A stretch of 64,000 nt of DNA. It comes from Rhizobium sp. NLR16a (GTDB taxonomy: Bacteria; Pseudomonadota; Alphaproteobacteria; Rhizobiales; Rhizobiaceae). A program made the position numbers and the translations under genes. The DNA is taken from positions 831,501-895,500 of the forward strand of contig NZ_CP072865.1 of the NCBI RefSeq assembly GCF_017948245.1, in the 5' to 3' direction. The notes below the pieces were generated by a model. That model was given only the letters and a program-made list of their open reading frames with translations. It did not search any database and was not told where the DNA came from. Below are positions 34,240 to 41,454 of the stretch, piece after piece (the first letter of the stretch is position 1; each line of letters begins with the position of its first letter).

Positions 34240-35364
34240 TCAAGCGACCTTTTCGAGGGTGGGATAGTCGAGGTAGCCTTTGGCGGCGCCACCGTAGAAG
34301 GTCGACTGGTCGGGCGTGTTGAGCGGCAGGTTCTTTGCCAGCCGTTCGACGAGATCGGGATTGGCAATGAAGGGCTTGCCGAAAGCGACGAGATCGGCGC
34401 GGCCGCTTTCGGCGGCATCGATCGCGAGATCGCGGTCATAGCCGTTGTTGACCATCCAGCTGGCCTTGCCGCCGGCGGTTTCATAGGCCTTGCGCAGCGC
34501 CTTGTAATCGAAGGAGGGGTTGTCGCCTTGCTTGTAGTCGCGCTCGCCGCCGGTCTGGCCTTCGATGACGTGGATATAGGCGAGGCCGTATTTCGCCAGC
34601 CCTTCGACGACATGGGTGAAGGTCGCCTGCGGATTGGAATCATAGCTTTCGCCCGACGGCGTCACCGGCGAGATGCGGATTGCGGTGCGGCCTGCGCCGA
34701 CTTCCCTGACGACAGCATTGACGACTTCGAAGGTCAGGCGAGCGCGGTTCTCGATCGAGCCGCCATATTGGTCGGTGCGATCGTTGACGCCATCGCGGAT
34801 GAACTGATCGAGCAGATAACCATTGGCGCCATGGATCTCGACACCGTCGAAGCCGGCATCGATCGCGGCGCGGGCTGCCTTGCGGTAATCCTCGACGATG
34901 CCGGGGATTTCGGAGGTTTCGAGCGCGCGGGGCTCGGAGGTATCGGCAAAGCTGCCGCTTCCGTCGGCGTTGACCAGATAGGTCTTTGCCTTGGCGACGC
35001 GATTGGTCGAGGAAACCGGCTTGCCGCCGTCCGGCTGCAGCGTCGTGTGCGAGATGCGGCCGACATGCCACATCTGGACGACGATCCTGCCGCCGGCGGT
35101 GTGGACGGCGTCGGTCACGCGCTTCCAGCCGTCGAGCGCTTCCTTGCTGTAGAGACCGGGCACGTCGGCATAACCCTGGCCCTGATGGGTGATCGCGGTC
35201 GCTTCGGTGATGATCAGGCCCGCCGTGGCGCGCTGGCGGTAATATTCGACATTGAGGTCGTTGGGGATCGCGCCCGGCGAACGGTTGCGGGTGAGCGGCG
35301 CCATGACGATGCGGTTCCTGACGGCGATATCGCCAACCTTGGTGGGTTCGAAAAGCTTGGCCAT
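34240..35364 (-). CDS. Alkene reductase, old yellow enzyme family (NemA/XenB-like)
   Basis: A 374-residue FMN-dependent NAD(P)H oxidoreductase. Typical motifs are KLFEPTKVGDIAVRNRIVMAPLTR at the N-terminus, MWHVGRISH, the substrate His/Asn region VEIHGANGYLLDQF and RTDQYGGSIENRARL, and GRADLVAFGKPFIANPDL near the C-terminus for FMN phosphate binding. It reduces activated C=C bonds, nitrate esters or N-ethylmaleimide. The start follows AAAGGACCATC. It lies in the same orientation as the MFS and ArsR genes upstream, and these may form an ArsR-controlled electrophile response unit. Confidence 0.9.
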   Translation of the reverse strand: MAKLFEPTKVGDIAVRNRIVMAPLTRNRSPGAIPNDLNVEYYRQRATAGLIITEATAITHQGQGYADVPGLYSKEALDGWKRVTDAVHTAGGRIVVQMWHVGRISHTTLQPDGGKPVSSTNRVAKAKTYLVNADGSGSFADTSEPRALETSEIPGIVEDYRKAARAAIDAGFDGVEIHGANGYLLDQFIRDGVNDRTDQYGGSIENRARLTFEVVNAVVREVGAGRTAIRISPVTPSGESYDSNPQATFTHVVEGLAKYGLAYIHVIEGQTGGERDYKQGDNPSFDYKALRKAYETAGGKASWMVNNGYDRDLAIDAAESGRADLVAFGKPFIANPDLVERLAKNLPLNTPDQSTFYGGAAKGYLDYPTLEKVA

Positions 35365-35389
35365 GATGGTCCTTTCTTTTGCGGGAGGA

Positions 35390-36556
35390 TCACTCTGCGG
35401 GGGCAAGCGCAGCTCGGCCCTTGGCGGAGAGATAGGTGAGCGCCGTCGCACCCAGGCCGATCAGGGCCATCAGGGCTGCGGCGAGCGGAACGCGGGTGAG
35501 ATCGAAGCCGGCATCGATGACCAGGCCGCCCGCCCAGGCGCCGAGCGCATTGCCGGTGTTGAAGGCGCCGATATTGATCGTCGAGACGAGGTTCGGCGCA
35601 TCCTTGCCGAAACCGACGACGCCGACCTGCAGCGCCGGCACGGCGGCAAAGCTTGCGGTCGCCCAGAGAAAGAGGGTGATTTCAGCCGGGATGAAGAAAC
35701 GGCTCGTATAGCTGAAGGCGATCGAAGTGACGGCGATGGCGGCGAAGACGCCGGCAAGTGTGACGCCGAGCCGCCAATCGGCAAGCTTGCCGCCGATGAG
35801 ATTGCCGACAGTCAGCCCGAGGCCGATCAGGAACAGCGTCCAGGTGACGCCCTCAGGCGAAACGCCGGTGACGTCACGCAGGAGCGGCGCGATATAGGTG
35901 AAGAGGGCGAACATCGAGGCAGCGAAGAAGACGGTGGTGGAAAGCGCCAGCCAAAGGCCGCCATTCCTGAGTGCCGCAATCTCGCGCAGGATGCTGCCGG
36001 TTTGCTGCTTCTTGTCCTTCGGCAGGATGGCGATCAGGCCAAGAATGGTGACGGTGCCGATGACGGTGACGACGCCGAACGTGGCGCGCCAGCCATAGGC
36101 CTGGCCGATCGCGGTGCCGAGCGGCACGCCGAGGACGTTGGCAAGGGTCAGGCCGGTGAACATCAGCGCGACGGCGCGGGCCTTGCGGTCTTCGGCGACC
36201 AGGCCGGCGGCGACGACCGAGCCGATGCCGAAGAAGGCGCCGTGGCAGAGCGCGGTCACGATGCGAGCGATCATCAGCACCCAATAATCGGTCGCCAGAG
36301 CGCAAAGCAGGTTGCCGGCGATGAAGAAGGCCATCAGCGCAATCAGGGCGATGCGGCGCTTCAGCTTCGCTGTCGAAATTGCCATGACGGGTGCGCCGAT
36401 CGCGACCGCGAGCGCATAACCCGTCACCAGCCGTCCGGCTTGCGGGATGGTCACCGAGAGATCGGCGGCGACTTCCGGCAGCAGACCCATGATGACGAAT
36501 TCGGTCGTGCCTATCGCAAAGGAGCTCAAGGCGAGCACGAGAAGGGCGAGGGGCAT
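35390..36556 (-). CDS. MFS transporter (arabinose efflux/AraJ-like)
   Basis: A 388-residue 12-helix major facilitator of the drug/sugar exporter type. It starts LALLVLALSSFAIGTTEFVIMGLLP, characteristic of the DHA1 AraJ/YdhP/SotB subgroup. The loop 2-3 motif and ALCHGAFFGIGSVVAAGLV (motif C-like, GP/G-rich) are recognisable. Its ATG lies one base after the ArsR stop, so the two are co-transcribed and the alkene reductase follows. It probably exports a toxic small molecule. The substrate is unknown. Confidence 0.88.
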   Translation of the reverse strand: MPLALLVLALSSFAIGTTEFVIMGLLPEVAADLSVTIPQAGRLVTGYALAVAIGAPVMAISTAKLKRRIALIALMAFFIAGNLLCALATDYWVLMIARIVTALCHGAFFGIGSVVAAGLVAEDRKARAVALMFTGLTLANVLGVPLGTAIGQAYGWRATFGVVTVIGTVTILGLIAILPKDKKQQTGSILREIAALRNGGLWLALSTTVFFAASMFALFTYIAPLLRDVTGVSPEGVTWTLFLIGLGLTVGNLIGGKLADWRLGVTLAGVFAAIAVTSIAFSYTSRFFIPAEITLFLWATASFAAVPALQVGVVGFGKDAPNLVSTINIGAFNTGNALGAWAGGLVIDAGFDLTRVPLAAALMALIGLGATALTYLSAKGRAALAPAE

Positions 36557-36557
36557 T

Positions 36558-36851
36558 CTAGAGATCCCGTGTCAGCTGCTTGAGGAAAGCAGCGATCGTT
36601 TCTTCGTTGCGCTTGTAGAAGATCCACTGGCCGACACGTTTCGTGGTGACGAGGCCGGCGCGCTGCAGGGTTCCGAGATGAGCCGAGACGGTGGATTGAG
36701 ATAGGCCGCAACGCTCGAACTGGCTGGCGCAGACGCCCATTTCAAAGGGATGCTCCTGCGTTGGGAAATGTTCCGCGGGATTCTTCAGCCAGCTCAGAAT
36801 GTCCATCCGGGTAGGGTGGGCGAGAGCCTTGATGATCTCGTCTTTGTCCAT
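36558..36851 (-). CDS. ArsR/SmtB-family winged-helix regulator
   Basis: A 97-residue regulator. The start MDKDEIIKALAHPTRMDIL and the recognition helix GLSQSTVSAHLGTLQRAGLV with the wing TKRVGQWIFYKRN are classic ArsR. It lacks the metal-binding CxC of arsenic sensors, but has Cys residues in GVCASQFERCGLSQ that could sense redox or electrophiles. It heads the ArsR-MFS-alkene reductase set on the minus strand. A 16-bp inverted repeat just upstream is a candidate operator. In Sinorhizobium an ArsR-type gene also flanks the AbcR sRNA pair, as here. Confidence 0.9.
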   Translation of the reverse strand: MDKDEIIKALAHPTRMDILSWLKNPAEHFPTQEHPFEMGVCASQFERCGLSQSTVSAHLGTLQRAGLVTTKRVGQWIFYKRNEETIAAFLKQLTRDL

Positions 36852-36871
36852 CGTCGCTTATCGAACTATAA

Positions 36872-36887
36872 ATCGTGTTTGAACGAT
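36872..36887. promoter_or_regulatory. Inverted repeat before the ArsR gene (candidate operator)
   Basis: ATCGTGTTTGAACGAT has 5-bp arms (ATCGT/ACGAT) around six bases and lies 21 bases before the ArsR start, where autoregulatory ArsR operators usually lie. Related half sites (GATCG, ATCGAAC) flank it. Confidence 0.4.
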
Positions 36888-36965
36888 ATATTGATCGTGG
36901 GATGCCGATATGCAAATCACGGAGACGTGAGGCGGCAGCTTTTGTTGATTGGGCAAATTTTGGGC

Positions 36966-37080
36966 AAAAAAAGAGGGCCACCGGAAAACCAGGGCCCTTT
37001 GAATTGTGAAGGTCAATAACCTCCAGAGGGGAACAGCTAATGCGGTGGAACTGGGAGAGAAACCACGAAATGCATCAGCT
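36966..37080 (-). ncRNA. AbcR-type (alpha-r15) small RNA, distal copy
   Basis: A 115-nt minus-strand transcript inferred from promoter to terminator. It begins AGCTGATGCA, carries the family's anti-ribosome-site motif CTCCCAGTTCCACCGC and TTCCCCTCTGG, and ends with a terminator stem (AGGGCC/GGCCCT plus flanking pairs) followed by seven U. About 220 bases away lies a second copy with the same plan. Gene context (ArsR gene on one side, lsrB on the other) matches the tandem AbcR1/AbcR2 pair of Sinorhizobium and Agrobacterium, Hfq-dependent sRNAs that repress ABC-transporter mRNAs. I do not assign which copy is AbcR1. Confidence 0.85.
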
Positions 37081-37086
37081 GGATTG

Positions 37087-37115
37087 GATATGGTGCTTCC
37101 TTAGGCAGGTTTCAA
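37087..37115 (-). promoter_or_regulatory. Promoter of the distal AbcR-type sRNA
   Basis: On the minus strand TTGAAA (37110-37115), 17 bases, then CATATC (37087-37092), seven bases before the predicted 5' end. Six bases upstream of the -35 box is GGCATGCACAAA (37122-37133), identical in sequence and spacing at the other copy. Confidence 0.75.
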
Positions 37116-37139
37116 TGCTTTTTTGTGCATGCCTGCTAT

Positions 37140-37164
37140 GCGCCGCACAATTTTTTTGCGGCGC
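37140..37164. repeat. Perfect 8-bp hairpin between the two sRNA units
   Basis: GCGCCGCA and TGCGGCGC enclose CAATTTTTT. It lies between the terminator of the proximal sRNA and the promoter of the distal one. It does not look like a standard terminator because the T run is in the loop. Confidence 0.55.
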
Positions 37165-37187
37165 GGCATTTCTCGAAGCGGCAAGGC

Positions 37188-37304
37188 AAAAAAAGAGGGC
37201 CGCTGGAAAACCAGGGCCCTTATAATTGTGAAGGTTCAAAAACCTCCAGAGGGGAACAGCTAATGCGGTGGAACTGGGAGGAAAAGCCACCATGTGCATC
37301 AGCT
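37188..37304 (-). ncRNA. AbcR-type (alpha-r15) small RNA, proximal copy
   Basis: A 117-nt minus-strand transcript with the same design as the copy at 36966-37080: 5' AGCTGATGCA, the conserved CTCCCAGTTCCACCGC block and CTCTGGAGGTT stem, and a terminator with seven U. The middle block is identical between copies, while the 5' stretch (CACATGGTGGCTTTT here) and loop differ, so the two RNAs may choose different targets. It lies about 100 bases downstream of the lsrB stop, with its own promoter. Confidence 0.85.
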
Positions 37305-37310
37305 ATGTGC

Positions 37311-37339
37311 GATATGGTGGTTTAATGGGCAAACGGCAA
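37311..37339 (-). promoter_or_regulatory. Promoter of the proximal AbcR-type sRNA
   Basis: On the minus strand TTGCCG (37334-37339), 17 bases, then CATATC (37311-37316). The shared box GGCATGCACAAA is at 37346-37357, again six bases before the -35. Upstream lies a further TGCAT/ATGCA cluster near 37360-37377. Confidence 0.75.
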
Positions 37340-37404
37340 CCCTCATTTGTGCATGCCAGTCATGCACGCAATGCATAGTATGGAAATCATTCCATAAAAC
37401 TGGC

Positions 37405-38301
37405 TCAAAAGTTCCAGTTTCTCGCTTTGCTGACGATGAAATCGCGGAAAGCCTTCAGCTTGGCGGCATTCTTGATCTCGTCGGGATAGCAAAAATAGGT
37501 GTCGAAAGACGGCACGTCGGCATTGATCGGCAGCTGAATCAGGCCAGGGTCGCGGCCGACGATATAGTCCGGCAGGCAGGCGACGCCGATTCCGAGCAGG
37601 CAGGCGCGCTTGATCGAGGTCTGGCTGTTGATCTGCAGATGCGGGATGCGCTTGTTGTCGGAGGAGCGGCCGGCGACTTCGAGCCAGTTGACGTCCAGCA
37701 GGTAGCTCGGCGCCGGCTCGCCGAAGGTGATGATACGGTGATTGTCGAGATCCTCGATCTTCTGTGGTTCGCCATGGCGATTGATATAGGAGGGGGCCGC
37801 ATAGACGTGCATGTGCACGGTGAAGAGCTTGCGCTGGATGAGGTCGGATTGCTGCGGCTGGCGCAGCCGGATCGCGCAGTCGGCATGGCGCATGTTCACA
37901 TCCACTTCCTCGTTGTCGAGGATCAGCTGGATCTGAACGTCGGGATAAAGCTGCAGGAATTCCTGGATCTTGTCGGTGAGCCAACCCTGGCCGAGGCCGA
38001 CCGTCGTTGTGACACGCAGCTTGCCGGACGGTGTCTCGGTCGTCTCGGTGAGTTGCATCTTCACGGTTTCGAGCTTCAGCAGCACGTCATGAGCGGTGCG
38101 GTAGAGCAACTCGCCCTGTTCCGTCAGGATCAGGCCGCGCGCGTGGCGGTGAAACAGCTTGGTACCGACATCCTGCTCCAGCGCGCTGACCTGGCGGCTG
38201 ATGGCGGATTGGGACAGATGCAGTTTGTCCGCCGCATGCGTGAACGAACCCGCCTCGGCAGCTGCGTGAAAGATACGCAGCTTGTCCCAATCCAATGGCA
38301 T
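37405..38301 (-). CDS. lsrB: LysR-type regulator LsrB/VtlR
   Basis: A 298-residue LysR regulator. The N-terminus DWDKLRIFHAAAEAGSFTHAA and HLSQSAISRQVSALEQDVG, and the C-terminus ending FRDFIVSKARNWNF, agree with what I know of Sinorhizobium LsrB (needed for symbiosis and the redox response) and its Brucella/Agrobacterium counterpart VtlR, which activates AbcR sRNA and small-protein genes. Several Cys (RHADCAIRL, KRACLLGIGVACLP, FCYPDE) could be redox sensors, as shown for LsrB. I start at MPLDWDKL, behind a purine-rich GAGGGGTGGGGGA. trxB is 22 bases upstream, with the sRNA pair just downstream. Confidence 0.92.
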   Translation of the reverse strand: MPLDWDKLRIFHAAAEAGSFTHAADKLHLSQSAISRQVSALEQDVGTKLFHRHARGLILTEQGELLYRTAHDVLLKLETVKMQLTETTETPSGKLRVTTTVGLGQGWLTDKIQEFLQLYPDVQIQLILDNEEVDVNMRHADCAIRLRQPQQSDLIQRKLFTVHMHVYAAPSYINRHGEPQKIEDLDNHRIITFGEPAPSYLLDVNWLEVAGRSSDNKRIPHLQINSQTSIKRACLLGIGVACLPDYIVGRDPGLIQLPINADVPSFDTYFCYPDEIKNAAKLKAFRDFIVSKARNWNF

Positions 38302-38323
38302 TCCCCCACCCCTCATGCCGGTC

Positions 38324-39298
38324 TTACTCCGCAGCCACGGCGATAGGCATGTGGCCCGTCAGATATCGCTCGGCTTCGAGCGCTGCCATGCACCCCAAGC
38401 CGGCGGCGGTGATTGCCTGGCGGAACGTATCGTCGGTCACGTCGCCGGCGGCATAGACCCCCTCCAGGCTGGTCGCGGTCGAATCCGGCGCGGTCCAGAG
38501 GTAGCCATTGTCCTTCAGCTTCAGCTTGCCCTTGAAAAGCTCGGTTGCCGGGGCATGGCCGATGGCGACGAAGACGCCGTCGATCGGCATTTCGGTAATC
38601 GCACCGGTTCTGACGTCGCGCAGACGCGCACCAGTCACCGATTGCGGCATCGGCGGCTTGGCCGGGGTACCGGTGATTTCGGCGACCTCGGTGTTCCACA
38701 GCACCTTGACGTTTTCCTTGGCGAACAGGCGCTCCTGCAGGATCTTCTCGGCGCGGAAGGAGTCGCGGCGGTGCACCAATGTGACCGACTTCGCGATATT
38801 GGAGAGATAGAGCGCTTCTTCGACGGCGCTGTTGCCGCCACCGACCACGATGACGTCCTTGTTGCGATAGAAGAAACCGTCGCAGGTAGCGCAGGCGGAA
38901 ACGCCGAAGCCCTGGAAATGCTGCTCGCTTTCGATGCCCAGCCACTTCGCCTTGGCGCCGGTGGCGATGATCAGCGTATCAGCGGTCCAGACCTGGCCGC
39001 TGTCGGTGCGGGCGACGAAGGGACGCTGGTTCAGGTCGACTTCGGTTACGAGGTCGTTGACGATCTCGGCGCCGACATGTTTTGCCTGCTGCAGCATCTG
39101 GTCCATCAGCCAGGGGCCCTGGATCGGATCGGCAAAGCCCGGATAATTCTCGACATCGGTGGTGATCATCAACTGGCCGCCCTGTTCGAGACCGGCGATC
39201 AGGACCGGTTTCAGCATGGCGCGCGCGGCATAGACCGCGGCGGTATAGCCGGCGGGTCCGGAACCGATGATGAGCACCTTCGTATGGCGGGCGGGCAT
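38324..39298 (-). CDS. trxB: Thioredoxin-disulfide reductase
   Basis: A 324-residue FAD enzyme that reduces thioredoxin with NADPH. The FAD motif is IGSGPAGYTAAVYAAR near residue 10, the redox-active disulfide is ACATCDGFFYR near 138, the NADPH motif is VVGGGNSAVEEAL near 155 and the C-terminal FAD motif is GVYAAGDVTDDTFRQA. The length is that of bacterial low-molecular-weight TrxB. It is followed by lsrB in the same direction, which fits the redox role of that regulator, and is divergent from an lrp-type gene; trxB and lrp are also neighbours in E. coli. Confidence 0.96.
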   Translation of the reverse strand: MPARHTKVLIIGSGPAGYTAAVYAARAMLKPVLIAGLEQGGQLMITTDVENYPGFADPIQGPWLMDQMLQQAKHVGAEIVNDLVTEVDLNQRPFVARTDSGQVWTADTLIIATGAKAKWLGIESEQHFQGFGVSACATCDGFFYRNKDVIVVGGGNSAVEEALYLSNIAKSVTLVHRRDSFRAEKILQERLFAKENVKVLWNTEVAEITGTPAKPPMPQSVTGARLRDVRTGAITEMPIDGVFVAIGHAPATELFKGKLKLKDNGYLWTAPDSTATSLEGVYAAGDVTDDTFRQAITAAGLGCMAALEAERYLTGHMPIAVAAE

Positions 39299-39529
39299 GT
39301 CATTTCCTTTCGACTGGCAGGAGGGCGGCGGCTAAAAGGCGATTGCGGCCGTTTCGCGGTCCATGCGCCATTTATGAACGTCCAATGCTATTATTCAAGG
39401 GCAGCCTTGCATTACCAACAAGGCAAATCACGCTGTTGTGCAAGATTCCGTCATCGGCTTGAAACTTTCTTGCGTATTTCGCCGCTTTATATAGAAGCTC
39501 GCCGCTACGAATTAAAGAAAGGCCGCGAT

Positions 39530-39997
39530 GTGGGTCGCACGGAACTCGACGTCATCGACATAAAGATCCTACGGGAGCTGCAGGCCGATGGCCGCATGAC
39601 AAATGTCGAACTCGCCGATCGCGTCGGCATCTCGGCACCTCCCTGCCTGCGCCGGGTCCGCAAACTCGAGGAAGCCGGGATCATCGAAGGCTATCACGCC
39701 ATGTTGAACAGCCCGAAGCTCGGCTTCGATCTGGTCGCTTTCTGCATGGTCGGGCTCAAACACCAGTCGGAAGGCAATCTCAAGGCGTTTGCCGCCGCCA
39801 CCACCGAATGGCCGCTGGTGCGTCAGGCCTGGATGGTCTCGGGCGACAGCGATTTCCTGTTGCATTGCGTGGCGGAGAATCTCACCCATTTCCAGGATTT
39901 CGTCATAGAGATTCTGACGGCGAACGAGCATGTCGACACCGTGCGCACCATGCTGACGATCCGGCAGGTAAAGAAGCTCGGATTGGTCGAAGTCTGA
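39530..39997 (+). CDS. lrp: Lrp/AsnC-family regulator
   Basis: A 155-residue feast/famine regulator. The helix-turn-helix is LQADGRMTNVELADRVGISAPPCLRRVRKLEEAGII and the C-terminal RAM/effector domain runs from about residue 65, with GDSDFLLHCVAENL. The start is GTG (VGRTELDVIDIK), eight bases after AAGG. It lies divergent from trxB across about 230 bases. The close match to E. coli Lrp-like sequences around the HTH suggests a leucine-responsive or branched-chain role, but effector and regulon are not visible here. A RIME1-like repeat follows the stop. Confidence 0.88.
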   Translation: MGRTELDVIDIKILRELQADGRMTNVELADRVGISAPPCLRRVRKLEEAGIIEGYHAMLNSPKLGFDLVAFCMVGLKHQSEGNLKAFAAATTEWPLVRQAWMVSGDSDFLLHCVAENLTHFQDFVIEILTANEHVDTVRTMLTIRQVKKLGLVEV

Positions 39998-40001
39998 AAC
40001 A

Positions 40002-40105
40002 ACCTAAAGCGCGTCGTGATCTTTCAGATTCGCTCGTTGCGCTTTAGGTTTTGCTTTTACCCATGTCGTTGCCGCAAAACCGCTGCACACTTTTGCGCGA
40101 CATGG
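40002..40105. repeat. RIME1-like palindromic repeat, copy 2
   Basis: About 104 bases with two hairpins: ACCTAAAGCGC/GCGCTTTAGGT (40002-40012 with 40039-40049, perfect) and CCATGTCG/CGACATGG (40061-40068 with 40098-40105). Very similar to 21985-22086. It occupies the whole gap between the convergent lrp and dctD stops. Confidence 0.82.
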
Positions 40106-41452
40106 CTATTTGCGCGAGGCGTAGCCGCCCCGGTGGATGCCGTGGCGCTGCAGCTTGTCGTAAAAGGTCTTTCTCGGAATGCCGAGCGCCTCGATGGTGC
40201 GGCGCACGTCGCCGTTGTTGCTGGCGAGTGCGTCGCGGATGATTTCCGCCTCGTAGCGCTCCAGCCGCTCGGGCAGCGTGCCGCCGGTCGGCTGCGGGGG
40301 AGAGGATGGGGCTGCGCGGCCTTCGAGGCCCAACACCACGCGTTCGGCATAGTGGGAGAGTTCGCGGACGTTGCCGGGCCATGAATGGGTGGCAAGGTGG
40401 TGGCGAACCGCCTCCGAAAGCGGCGGCACATCGCGGCGGAAGCGCTCGGCGGCGCGCGCGGTAAAGTGGGAAAACAGCAGCGGAATATCGTCGCGGCGTT
40501 CCCTCAGCGGCGGAATCGAAATCGTCACGACATTCAGCCGGTAATAGAGGTCCTCACGAAAATCGCCGCGCACCTCGGGGTCGCCAAGGTCGATCTTGGC
40601 GGCCGCGACGACGCGCAGATCGACCGGGCGCACCTCGTTGGTGCCGAGCGGGGTGATCTCGCGCATTTCAAGCACGCGCAGCATCTTGACCTGCGTGGCG
40701 ACAGGCATGCTTTCGATCTCGTCGAGGAAAAGCGTGCCGCCGCTTGCATGCTCGATGCGGCCCATACGGCGCTTCTGCGCGCCGGTAAAGGCGCCGGCCT
40801 CGTGGCCGAACAGTTCGCTTTCGATGACGGTTTCGGGGAGTGCCCCGCAGTTCAGCGCCACGAAATTGCCCTTCCGGCGGTGGCTCCACTGATGCAGGAT
40901 CTGGGCGACGACTTCCTTGCCGCTGCCGGTTTCGCCGGCGACCAGCACGTCGACATCGGTATCGGCGATGTGGCGCAGAATTTTCCTCAGGTTTTCCATG
41001 GCAGGCGTCTGGCCGATCAGTGGCAAAGTCTCCTGCGCGTCTTCGGCGGCCCGGCGCAGCGCGCGGTTTTCCAGAACAAGCTGCCGCTTCTCGCCTGCGC
41101 GGCGTACGCTGTGCACGAGCCGATCGGCAGCGAAGGGTTTGGCGATGAAATCATAGGCGCCGTCCTGGATGGCCTGAACGGCCATCGGAATATCGCCGTG
41201 GCCGGTCATCAATATCACCGGCAGGTCGCCGTCCATGCCCTTCAGCGTGGCGAACAGCTGCAGCCCGTCGATCTCGGGCATGCGGATATCGGTGACGACG
41301 GGGCCGGCAAAATCGACCGTTAGTTCCTCCAGGGCGGCTTTCGCGCCGTCATAGGCCGAGACGGAGAAGCCGGCGAGTTCGAGGGTCTGGGCGGTGGCAC
41401 GGCGCAGATCCCTGTCGTCGTCGATCAGCGCAACGGGCATCGGTGTGGCCAT
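40106..41452 (-). CDS. dctD: Sigma-54-dependent response regulator DctD
   Basis: A 448-residue NtrC-type activator of C4-dicarboxylate uptake. The receiver domain has its phospho-acceptor at Asp55 ([13 protein letters not shown]). The AAA+ domain has Walker A GETGSGKE, the sigma-54-contacting loop [10 protein letters not shown], Walker [12 protein letters not shown] and the arginine finger region. A Fis-type helix-turn-helix ([27 protein letters not shown]) ends the protein. It is encoded two bases after dctB, its kinase, and opposite dctA, its target. When phosphorylated it should activate dctA from sites near 43323-43373. Confidence 0.96.
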   Translation of the reverse strand: MATPMPVALIDDDRDLRRATAQTLELAGFSVSAYDGAKAALEELTVDFAGPVVTDIRMPEIDGLQLFATLKGMDGDLPVILMTGHGDIPMAVQAIQDGAYDFIAKPFAADRLVHSVRRAGEKRQLVLENRALRRAAEDAQETLPLIGQTPAMENLRKILRHIADTDVDVLVAGETGSGKEVVAQILHQWSHRRKGNFVALNCGALPETVIESELFGHEAGAFTGAQKRRMGRIEHASGGTLFLDEIESMPVATQVKMLRVLEMREITPLGTNEVRPVDLRVVAAAKIDLGDPEVRGDFREDLYYRLNVVTISIPPLRERRDDIPLLFSHFTARAAERFRRDVPPLSEAVRHHLATHSWPGNVRELSHYAERVVLGLEGRAAPSSPPQPTGGTLPERLERYEAEIIRDALASNNGDVRRTIEALGIPRKTFYDKLQRHGIHRGGYASRK

Positions 41453-41454
41453 GA

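Noticed and set aside
37040-37322. Duplicated plus-strand mini-frames starting MRWNWE with a good-looking ribosome site
   Set aside because: The duplication covers the minus-strand AbcR-type sRNAs. The apparent AGGGGAA ribosome site and start are the complement of the conserved sRNA motif, and the two frames diverge after six residues.
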